Positions 1-7,166 of a stretch of DNA of 64,000 nucleotides are shown here, piece by piece. Source of the DNA: Planctomycetota bacterium (lineage in GTDB: Bacteria; Planctomycetota; Planctomycetia; Pirellulales; Pirellulaceae); NCBI GenBank assembly GCA_014381825.1, contig JACNKX010000107.1, positions 62,001-126,000 of the forward strand. The letters run 5' to 3'. The notes beneath the pieces were generated by a model that worked only from the letters and a program-made list of their open reading frames with translations, searched no databases and had not been told where the DNA came from. Positions within the stretch are counted from its first letter, which is position 1. Each line of letters starts with the position of its first letter. Position numbers and translations under genes: made by a program.

Positions 1-2
1 AG

Positions 3-326
3 CCTCGTGCGACGGCCTACTTCAACAGTCCGTGGGGCAACCGCGGTCTGTTCAAAGCGCTGTCTCATGCGATTCAACAGCACTTCATCCGCGGAGTCGA
101 ACCTTATCCCGCTGAACGAACTTTGCTGACGACCGGCATGGTTGAAGCAGTCATGCGGTCCTTCGAGAAACGAGGCCAGCCGATCGAGACGCCACATCTG
201 GAGATCGCGTATCAGCCCAAGCCGTGGAAGCAATTCCGTGAATCGGGCCTAACTTGGGACATCATCACGACCGAGACTCCACAACCAGCCACGTTCCAAC
301 CCCGCTCATTCGCCGAGCTGCAATAG
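3..326 (+). CDS. Gfo/Idh/MocA family oxidoreductase, C-terminal part
   Basis: The reading frame is open from the left edge and ends at 326, so only about 107 C-terminal residues are visible. The stretch GVEPYPAERTLLTTG followed by a short acidic/aromatic tail is typical of the C-terminal end of Gfo/Idh/MocA NAD(P)-dependent sugar or inositol oxidoreductases from planctomycetes. The catalytic and Rossmann parts lie outside the window, so neither cofactor nor substrate can be judged. It runs in the same direction as the MFS transporter that follows 27 bases later, so the two may be co-transcribed. Confidence 0.7.
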   Translation, partial: PRATAYFNSPWGNRGLFKALSHAIQQHFIRGVEPYPAERTLLTTGMVEAVMRSFEKRGQPIETPHLEIAYQPKPWKQFRESGLTWDIITTETPQPATFQPRSFAELQ

Positions 327-353
327 TCGTTGTTCGCGGACCAAACAACGGCA

Positions 354-1733
354 ATGCCAACGAATCACCACATGCACATCGAAGACCATCACCACCCAAC
401 GCGCTTCCGCTGGAATGTTTTCGTGATGGCGTGTGGTACTTCGTGGCTGCTGTATTTGCATCGCTATATTTTCGCGCTGATCAAACCGGTTCTCGTTGAA
501 GAGTGGGATCTCGGTAAAGACGAACTCGGGTTGCTTGACAGCGCGTTTTCTGTCGCATACACCGGGTTCCAGATCCCTTTAGGTGTGGCGACCAACGCCT
601 TTGGCGTCCACTTGATGTTGACCTTTATGCTCGTCTTATGGTCGGTGGGTTTGGGACTCCACGCCTGGGCACCAAGCAGCAAGTATCTGTGGATCGCTCG
701 TGCTTCGTTGGGTTTGGGTCAATCGGCTGTACTTGCTGCGCAAAGCCAGATCACGGCAGACTGGTTTCCGCGTTCGGTGCGGTCAACCGTCCAAGGATGG
801 CTAGGTGTCTTTTTTAGCCGGTTCGGTGGGCTCTCCGCGAACCTGCTCGTCGGTACCGTGTTGCTTGGAGTGTTCGATCTGCCATGGCGAACCGTCGTCT
901 ACGCCATGGCCGGTGTGGGGCTTGTTCACGCGTTTTTGTTCGCGTTAGTGTTTCGGAACTCTCCGAGGACTCATCCACGCGTGAACGATGCTGAAGCAGC
1001 GTTGATCGAGGAACGTGACACGACGGAAAGTGATCATGGATACGTGATCGTCGGAGGTGTTTCTCGCAAAAAGTCGGTGAAGCCCGAGCCTCGTATGAGT
1101 ATTGGAACGATGTTTCGCAGGATGAGTCCTCGCGCCATCGGCAACCTCTTAATGCTCAACCTTCAAACCATTCTCAGCACTCTGGCGGACAACATCTTCT
1201 CGGCGTGGATACCGCTCTTTTTGTGGGAAGTCCATGGATTGAAGTTTAAGGAGATGGGTTTTTATGCCTCCCTGCCGCTACTTGGAGGTGCGATCGGTGG
1301 CGCAGTTGGCGGATGGCTGAACGATCGGATGATTGCGTGGACCGGGAGCGCTCGTTGGTCCCGTACTGCGGTTGGTGCGGCTGGAAAGGGAATCGCAGGT
1401 GCGTTGCTGCTCACGTCGCTGCTATGGTTTGATCAGCCTCGTGTATTTTGTGTGATGCTGTTCTTCGTAAAATTCTTTTCCGATTGGAGTCTAGTGACGA
1501 CTTGGGGATGTGTGGCCGACATTGGTGGTCGGACGACGGCGACGGTTTTTGCGTTCAACAACTCCGTCGCAGGGGTCGGTGCCATTCTTGGACCGGCGCT
1601 GTACGGATTTGTAGCGGAGTATCACGGTTGGACGCCGGTTTTTGTTACGGGAGCCGTGACTTACGTAGTTTGTGCGCTCACGTGGCTCCTTATCAATTGC
1701 GAGATTCCGATCATCAAATCGGAGTCGAAATGA
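354..1733 (+). CDS. MFS transporter, anion/organic acid symporter-like
   Basis: A 459-residue polytopic protein with about 12 hydrophobic segments. Its first half has the helix pattern of the anion:cation symporter (ACS) branch of the major facilitator superfamily, which includes glycerol-phosphate, hexuronate and galactonate carriers. The N-terminal tail is His-rich (HHMHIEDHHH) and cytoplasmic; a charged loop at about residues 220-260 separates the two six-helix halves. I chose the ATG at 354; an in-frame TTG at 330 would add eight residues and the ATG at 372 would remove six. It follows the oxidoreductase end and precedes a VOC protein, suggesting uptake and conversion of a small organic substrate. 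The substrate is not identifiable. Confidence 0.85.
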   Translation: MPTNHHMHIEDHHHPTRFRWNVFVMACGTSWLLYLHRYIFALIKPVLVEEWDLGKDELGLLDSAFSVAYTGFQIPLGVATNAFGVHLMLTFMLVLWSVGLGLHAWAPSSKYLWIARASLGLGQSAVLAAQSQITADWFPRSVRSTVQGWLGVFFSRFGGLSANLLVGTVLLGVFDLPWRTVVYAMAGVGLVHAFLFALVFRNSPRTHPRVNDAEAALIEERDTTESDHGYVIVGGVSRKKSVKPEPRMSIGTMFRRMSPRAIGNLLMLNLQTILSTLADNIFSAWIPLFLWEVHGLKFKEMGFYASLPLLGGAIGGAVGGWLNDRMIAWTGSARWSRTAVGAAGKGIAGALLLTSLLWFDQPRVFCVMLFFVKFFSDWSLVTTWGCVADIGGRTTATVFAFNNSVAGVGAILGPALYGFVAEYHGWTPVFVTGAVTYVVCALTWLLINCEIPIIKSESK

Positions 1734-1775
1734 TGGCACCCCAACAATCATGACAACCAAAGAGAAGAGCTAAAC

Positions 1776-2195
1776 ATGTCTTCAATTCTCGTTCACGTGG
1801 GCGTTCGAGCAAGTGACTTGCGACAGACGCTTCGGTTTTGGCGCGACGCGCTGGGACTCCAAGTCGCGGCGGAGCAGGAGTACTGTTGCGACCTGACGGA
1901 CGGCTATCACAACTTTCGTGTCTTCCAGCATCGAGGCCCTGCGCGTCCGCCGCATGTGGGAGGGATGTTGGACTACTTGCACATCGGTGTCCGTGTGCCG
2001 GATCTACACGAAGCGGCGCGCCGATGTCGGGACTTAGGGTTTGAAATCATTTGGGAAGGTCTTGACGGCAAGACAAGATACGACCCTGAGCGGCCCCCGG
2101 CGATTGCATTCAAGGTCGAAGACCCCGATGGGATCGTCGTCGACGTCACCGAGCGTGATGATCAGTGGCCGGGCGTCGAACTGCGAGTAACCTAA
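1776..2195 (+). CDS. VOC family protein (glyoxalase/dioxygenase fold)
   Basis: A 139-residue protein that begins with ILVHVGVRASDLRQTLRFW, the first beta strand and helix of a vicinal-oxygen-chelate module. It ends with IAFKVEDPDGIVVDVTER, where the E of the last strand is a usual metal ligand. Two beta-alpha-beta-beta-beta halves are visible, at about residues 1-60 and 65-135. The family includes glyoxalase I, extradiol dioxygenases and antibiotic-binding proteins; nothing here selects one. It sits 42 bases after the MFS gene and is probably in the same operon. Confidence 0.85.
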   Translation: MSSILVHVGVRASDLRQTLRFWRDALGLQVAAEQEYCCDLTDGYHNFRVFQHRGPARPPHVGGMLDYLHIGVRVPDLHEAARRCRDLGFEIIWEGLDGKTRYDPERPPAIAFKVEDPDGIVVDVTERDDQWPGVELRVT

Positions 2196-2228
2196 TAATA
2201 AAGCAGATGATGATCCGAGATCGTCGAG

Positions 2229-3335
2229 CTATCGCGGTCGGACGGCGATGCGAATGTGATCGGCATCGAGGATGCCTTCGATCGCGGTGTTCAATTCACG
2301 AAGAGTTAACTCGGCACCGACAAGCGATTCAAACGGATACTGTGTGGTCGCTGTACTTAGGAATTCGATCGCGACAGTCAGATCAATCGGTGTGTAGTTA
2401 TGCACGCCATCGATTCGCAACAACTTGCGAATGATCTGTTCCGGAAACAACTGCGTGGCTCGGGTGGGAAACACCGAACCGACGAGAACGAGTTGTCCAC
2501 CGATGCGGAGCAAGTCGACAGACTCTTCGATGGCGGTAGGTGAACCCGACATTTCAAAGGCAACGTCCGCCCCGCGACCGTCCGTGACATCTCGGATCGC
2601 ATTAGATAACACCGCCGGATCTTCGCCGATGTGAACCGTGTGAGTCGCGCCGAAGTCCATTGCACGGACGAGGCGTTGTTCAGAGAGATCGGTGACGGTG
2701 ATCGAAGTTGCGCCTTGGGTCGCGGCCATCGCGGCGGTTGTGAGTCCGAGCATCCCCGCGCCATGGATGACCACGGACTTGTCCGCGCAACCACGCGCAA
2801 TGCGAAGGGCTCCCGCGACAGTTGCGGTCGCACAATTTGCCGGACAGGCGACACGGTCCGAAAGAGTTTTGGGAACTTTTACAATAGCCGTGCCGGGTGC
2901 AAGATGACAGAACTCGGCAAGTCCACCACTGAGCGCCCCGCGCTCGACCGTTTCGTGTCCGTATTTGAACAGCTTGTCACACTTCTGCGGCAACTCGTGT
3001 TCGCAAAAGAAACACGTACCGCAAGAAGCCGCGACCGCCCAGGTGACTCGATCGCCGATCGCCAATCGGTCTCCCATTACATCGGTTACTGGGGGACCGT
3101 CCGCCGGAAGTTGTGTGATCCGTCCGATGATTTCATGTCCGAGGACGGTCGGCCCCGAGACTGGTCGATCACCTCGAATCGTGTGTAAATCGCTGCCGCA
3201 AATCGTGCTGCAGGTGATCTCGACGAGTACTTCTCCCGCACGCAGTTCCGGCAACTCGAATTCGGACAACTCAAGTGGACGTCGCGGGCCGTGAAATACG
3301 GCTGCCAAGGCTCGTGATTGGGAAGTACCGGTCAC
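2229..3335 (-). CDS. Zinc-dependent dehydrogenase of the phosphonate-catabolism-associated family
   Basis: This 368-residue medium-chain dehydrogenase has the catalytic zinc region CGSD (Cys46), GHE (His67-Glu68) and a structural-zinc cluster of Cys105, Cys108, Cys111 and Cys119. A Rossmann nucleotide-binding motif GAGMLGL lies near residue 195. The stretches PQKCDKLFKYGHE, SGGLAEFCHL and CPANCATATV match, as I recall it, the alcohol dehydrogenase family proposed to act in phosphonate breakdown (TIGR03366 type). Its GTG start overlaps the stop of the phosphonoacetaldehyde hydrolase gene by four bases (GTGA), so the two are translationally coupled. It probably oxidises a hydroxyalkylphosphonate or reduces the aldehyde product; the substrate is inferred from context only. 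Confidence 0.85.
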   Translation of the reverse strand: MTGTSQSRALAAVFHGPRRPLELSEFELPELRAGEVLVEITCSTICGSDLHTIRGDRPVSGPTVLGHEIIGRITQLPADGPPVTDVMGDRLAIGDRVTWAVAASCGTCFFCEHELPQKCDKLFKYGHETVERGALSGGLAEFCHLAPGTAIVKVPKTLSDRVACPANCATATVAGALRIARGCADKSVVIHGAGMLGLTTAAMAATQGATSITVTDLSEQRLVRAMDFGATHTVHIGEDPAVLSNAIRDVTDGRGADVAFEMSGSPTAIEESVDLLRIGGQLVLVGSVFPTRATQLFPEQIIRKLLRIDGVHNYTPIDLTVAIEFLSTATTQYPFESLVGAELTLRELNTAIEGILDADHIRIAVRPR

Positions 3336-4171
3336 TGGACAATCCTGCCGGAGACAATCAGAGATGGCAGTTCGGCGAGTGACTTGACGATCGCATGAGC
3401 ACCGGATTTCCGGAGTTTCTCGGCGGCGGTATTGTGTTTTGCAGTTCGATCTACCGGACTCAATGCTGACAACTCGTCTTCTGTCAAACCAAATTCGCTG
3501 CCACTTTCGGTGATGCCGATCGCCCAGACGTTCGCATTTTTCGCGGCTTGCATATCGGGCATGGTGTCACCGACTTTCACGACGGCTCGCGGCGATGTGA
3601 TATTCAGCCGGTCCATAATTCCATTGATCATCCAAGGGGCAGGGCGACCGGCGGGCACTTCATCAGCACAAAAATGAGCGTCCAGTTGAAAGCCGGCTTG
3701 AGACAACGCCTCGAGGATCGGGCCAACGACCTTGCGCGGATACCCGGTCGTTGTGCCAATGGCGATTTCAGCCGCTCGCAGCGCGGCCCAGCATTCCACG
3801 AATCCTGGGATGATATCCGTGTGTTGTTTGGCGAGTTCAGTTTGCATCGGTAGAAAGCGTTCGTAGGTCGCGACGACATCTTCCTCGGACCACTCACGAT
3901 CGTGTTGCGAGTTCCATTGCGAGGTGACCGAAGGCAGCTTGAACAGTTCGCGGATGTGATCAAGCTTTGCCAAGCCCATCGGTCCGCGAGCTTGGTCGGT
4001 GGAAATCTCAATTCCCAACGCTTGAAAGGCGCTAACGAACGCGACGACAGGTGCCATGCAACCGTGGTCGATAATCGTGCCGCCTAAATCGAAGACGACC
4101 AACTCAATCGGTGTTGGTTCGGAATCGCTCATTGCAGCGGCTTCTCCATGGACTTCAAAACGTGTTCTCAC
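3332..4171 (-). CDS. phnX: Phosphonoacetaldehyde hydrolase (phosphonatase)
   Basis: A HAD-superfamily hydrolase of 279 residues. It splits the C-P bond of phosphonoacetaldehyde to acetaldehyde and phosphate in the cytoplasm. The nucleophile Asp is in FDLGGT (Asp28), where characterised enzymes usually have DxAGT. The Schiff-base lysine is Lys69 in GPMGLAKLDHI. Further family signatures are GYPRKVV, GRPAPWM, VKVGDTMPDM and GSEFGLTEDE. The cap region after the nucleophile has normal length. The GTG start at 4171 overlaps the upstream gene's stop; an ATG at 4132 is an alternative that removes 13 non-conserved residues. Second gene of a three-gene operon. The DxGGT variation is unusual but the lysine is kept, so activity is likely. 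Confidence 0.88.
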   Translation of the reverse strand: MRTRFEVHGEAAAMSDSEPTPIELVVFDLGGTIIDHGCMAPVVAFVSAFQALGIEISTDQARGPMGLAKLDHIRELFKLPSVTSQWNSQHDREWSEEDVVATYERFLPMQTELAKQHTDIIPGFVECWAALRAAEIAIGTTTGYPRKVVGPILEALSQAGFQLDAHFCADEVPAGRPAPWMINGIMDRLNITSPRAVVKVGDTMPDMQAAKNANVWAIGITESGSEFGLTEDELSALSPVDRTAKHNTAAEKLRKSGAHAIVKSLAELPSLIVSGRIVQ

Positions 4172-5445
4172 GCCGACTCTTCACGCGGCAGTCGATGATA
4201 GTAATGAAACACTAGGAACAGCGTAATGAAGATGGCGGCGATTGCAATCAGCAGCGATGCTCCCACGAACAGCTTCAAGAAGCCCGCTTCAAGTACGCTA
4301 GTATTTCGCAAGAGCATGATCCCGACATAGCCCAGGTACCCAATCGCATCCGCCGAGTACATCAGAAAGCCGATGTTGCCACGTTCACGGAACGCCGCAA
4401 TTAATCGCTCGAAGAGCGTCGTGTGAAAGGCGACATAGGGAATGTACAAGCCCATTCCTGTCATCACCATGAATGCCAGCGGCGACAAGCGCTGTTGCCA
4501 GTGGCCGAAGATGGCTGCAAGGACGATGACAAATCCGAAGCCAACCAAACCCAGAGAACTTAAGAACGCTCGACGATTGCTCGTGATCCAAATCGCGGCT
4601 CCGTTGATGAGCACGACACCAAACATCACCATCATTTCTGACTGAGCAAAGATCGCGGGCTTGCCGTCGTGTCCCAGATCCCGCCAGATCTCGATGCCAA
4701 AGTCATCGCGAATGCTGCGCATGATCGTCAACAACACGTAGATCGCGATGAGAAACAGGACTCCCAGCCAATGGCGACCAATGAACGCTCGCCGCTGTTC
4801 GCTCGTCATAGGCGTTCGTTCCGAGCGATGCGCGATATCGTCTTGCGATGGCTTGGGAATCTGGTTAAGCATCCAGACGAACAGCAGCAGAGGTCCGATG
4901 AATATAGCCCCCGTGAGGACGGGCATCCAGAATTCAGAGACTCCCCACTGTTGAATCAGTGTCTGCCCTAGCGACTTTACGACGCCGGACGAGATGATCA
5001 TGCTTGCCGAGAGTCCAGCCGCAAGCGCTTCCGTCACGCGGCGGCCTTCGAGGAAAGCGAGTACCAAACCGAACACCATTCCCAGGGGTAGGCCATTGAA
5101 GAATAGCCACACGAAGTTCCAGGGCGGCGGTGTAACTGCGAACAAGAGCAGTGCAGCTTCCGCGATTCCGATCAGCACGAGAATTCCAACCGCGCGTCGC
5201 GAAGCGGGCATTTCGGAAACGACTTTAATGCCGACGAATTTGGAGAGCATATAGCCAAGCATTTGCGACGCGATCAGCATTGGCTTGTAGCTGACTCCCC
5301 ATAGCGTCCAATCCTCGAACGTCCCCGCTGAAATTGGCTTGCGGAAGGCGTACATACAGAAGTAGGTCCCGAACGCCGCAGTGATGCAGTACACCGAAAA
5401 AAGATGCGGGCTGGCGGTCGCCAAGCGTTTCGAGATGAAAGTCAT
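4168..5445 (-). CDS. Multi-pass membrane protein, MFS-like (DUF5690 type), possible phosphonate transporter
   Basis: A 425-residue protein with 12 or so hydrophobic helices. Its start, HLFSVYCITAAFGTYFCMYAFRKP, resembles the DUF5690 membrane family as I remember it; that assignment is from memory. The helix layout and the central cytoplasmic loop (about residues 205-235, rich in charged residues) are MFS-like. It is the first gene of the operon with phosphonatase and the phosphonate-associated dehydrogenase, overlapping phnX by four bases. A role in importing the phosphonate substrate is the simplest reading of that context, but no transport substrate has been shown by the sequence. Confidence 0.7.
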   Translation of the reverse strand: MTFISKRLATASPHLFSVYCITAAFGTYFCMYAFRKPISAGTFEDWTLWGVSYKPMLIASQMLGYMLSKFVGIKVVSEMPASRRAVGILVLIGIAEAALLLFAVTPPPWNFVWLFFNGLPLGMVFGLVLAFLEGRRVTEALAAGLSASMIISSGVVKSLGQTLIQQWGVSEFWMPVLTGAIFIGPLLLFVWMLNQIPKPSQDDIAHRSERTPMTSEQRRAFIGRHWLGVLFLIAIYVLLTIMRSIRDDFGIEIWRDLGHDGKPAIFAQSEMMVMFGVVLINGAAIWITSNRRAFLSSLGLVGFGFVIVLAAIFGHWQQRLSPLAFMVMTGMGLYIPYVAFHTTLFERLIAAFRERGNIGFLMYSADAIGYLGYVGIMLLRNTSVLEAGFLKLFVGASLLIAIAAIFITLFLVFHYYHRLPREESA

Positions 5446-5645
5446 AGGGCGACATCATCGCAGACCGGTTGCGAAACTCCAAACCAGGGTAGCGTGAAGA
5501 AGGCGAAAGAAGTGCCTTTCGCCTTTGTCGCAGGAGGTGGCCAGCGAGTTCACTCTGCGATTGTGCGTGCCTTCGTGGTACAATCATCTCTCCTCACTTG
5601 TTTCATCGATATGAATCGTTCAGACCTTAGTGTCACTATCTCGCT

Positions 5646-7037
5646 ATGCTTCGCATCAACTCACATCCGGTCACCGGTCGCAGTGGCATCAATCGCCGAG
5701 AGTGGTTACAAGCAGGCGGAATCTCCGCGTTGGGATTGAGCTGGGCGGACTTGCTTCTTGCGCAGCAAGCTCGTTCTTCTACTGGCGATCAACGTCGCCC
5801 GGTCGGTTTTGGGCGAGCCAAGTCGTGCGTGGTCGTGTTTCAGTTCGGCGGTCCCTCCCAGCAGGACTTGTGGGATCTCAAGCCCGATGCGCCGACCGAG
5901 GTTCGCGGCGAGTTTCGTCCGATCGATACCAACGTCGAGGGCATCCAGATCGGTGAACTGTTGCCACAACTCGCACAGCAAGCGGACAAGTTTGTGCTGG
6001 CTCGTAGCGTCACACACCGCGACTTCGAACACGGGTCGGCGGCTTACACGGCATTGACCGGCAAACCACATCCGCTGCCTGGTACCAACACGCCCGCGCG
6101 CCAAGAAGATTTTCCTACGTACGGCGCGGTGATGGCTCGCAAGCGTCCCACGTCTCTGCCGCTTCCCAGTGCCGTGGTGTTGGGACCGGTCATGCATCAG
6201 GGGAATCGCCCGCCTTTGGCTGGTCAGAACGCCGGCTTCTTGGGCGCGGCCTACGATCCATTTCGCATCGCCGGTGATCCTAACTCAAAAGATTTCCAAG
6301 TTGTCGGGTTGCAAGCACCAGAGGATCTCAGCACTGTCCGTCTCGACCAGCGCGCTAAGTTATTGCATCAACTTGAGCAGCGATGGCGAGAGTTCGATCG
6401 CTCGGGAACGGCGGTCGGTATGAGTCAGTTGAAGCAACGAGCTTTCAACTTGCTCGGATCGGCCGATAGCCAGCGGGCGTTTGATCTGTCGCGAGAAAAG
6501 GCGCAGGTTCGTGAGCAATACGGGCGTCACCGGTTCGGCCAGACGATGCTGTTGTCTCGACGACTCGTCGAGGCTGGCACGCCGTTGGTGACGGTCAATT
6601 GGTCGAAATTGAATGCCGACCAATGGGACACACACAGTAAGAACTACTCCAGGTTGCGGGAGTTGCTGCCGCCCTTCGATCAAGGCATGGCCGCGTTTAT
6701 CTCCGATCTGGAGCAACGCGGACTACTCGAAACCACCCTCGTCGTCTGCTTAGGTGAGTTTGGTCGAACACCGAAAATGAACAAAGACGCTGGCCGAGAC
6801 CATTGGCCTGATTGCTACTCCGTGCTGATGGCCGGTGGCGGTCTGAAACAAGGAGTTGTGTTTGGCGCTTCCGATCGCCAGGCTGCATTTCCCGATCGCG
6901 ATCCGATTGGTCCTTGGGACATCGCTGCGACTTGTTATCACTTGCTGGGCATTGACCCGCGGGCCCATTTGCACGATCGCGAACAACGTCCCTACCGAAT
7001 TGCCGATGGTCGCGTCGTGCGCGATTTAATCGCCTAG
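5646..7037 (+). CDS. DUF1501 domain protein, twin-arginine type export signal
   Basis: A 463-residue protein with an N-terminal INRREWLQAGGISALGLSW segment, a twin-arginine-like signal followed by a hydrophobic stretch. The DUF1501 core follows, with FQFGGPSQQDLWDLKPDAP near residue 63, LGEFGRTPKMN near 367 and GRDHWPDCYSVLMAGGG near 380. The fold is related to the alkaline-phosphatase/sulfatase group, but the family's activity is unknown. DUF1501 genes in planctomycetes are usually paired with a DUF1549/DUF1553 cytochrome-type gene; no such partner is adjacent. The TAG stop is supplied by the left end of the palindromic element that follows. Confidence 0.88.
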   Translation: MLRINSHPVTGRSGINRREWLQAGGISALGLSWADLLLAQQARSSTGDQRRPVGFGRAKSCVVVFQFGGPSQQDLWDLKPDAPTEVRGEFRPIDTNVEGIQIGELLPQLAQQADKFVLARSVTHRDFEHGSAAYTALTGKPHPLPGTNTPARQEDFPTYGAVMARKRPTSLPLPSAVVLGPVMHQGNRPPLAGQNAGFLGAAYDPFRIAGDPNSKDFQVVGLQAPEDLSTVRLDQRAKLLHQLEQRWREFDRSGTAVGMSQLKQRAFNLLGSADSQRAFDLSREKAQVREQYGRHRFGQTMLLSRRLVEAGTPLVTVNWSKLNADQWDTHSKNYSRLRELLPPFDQGMAAFISDLEQRGLLETTLVVCLGEFGRTPKMNKDAGRDHWPDCYSVLMAGGGLKQGVVFGASDRQAAFPDRDPIGPWDIAATCYHLLGIDPRAHLHDREQRPYRIADGRVVRDLIA

Positions 7038-7166
7038 TACTCTGTCACAGCTAAGAATTAGGGTTGGGTGGCTGGGGTCGAGTCTTCGAGCCCCCAGGCT
7101 GGCGATGCTGGGGGCTCGAAGACTCGACCCCAGCCACCCTAAAATTAAGCTGTGACAGAGCACTAG
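7034..7166. repeat. Long palindromic element (MITE-like) between convergent genes
   Basis: Near-perfect inverted repeat. The left arm (7034-7096) and right arm (7109-7166) flank a 12-base loop. The ends read CTAGTACTCTGTCACAGCT and its near complement AGCTGTGACAGAGCACTAG. The inner arm carries a GC-rich part, GGCTGGGGTCGAGTCTTCGA. The left arm has a small GGGTT insertion relative to the right. The TAG at 7035-7037 ends the DUF1501 gene and the TAG at 7165-7163 (minus) ends the PQQ/LRR gene, so the element provides both stops. It could fold into a very stable hairpin and act as a bidirectional terminator. A degraded half-copy lies at 53280-53330. Confidence 0.85.
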
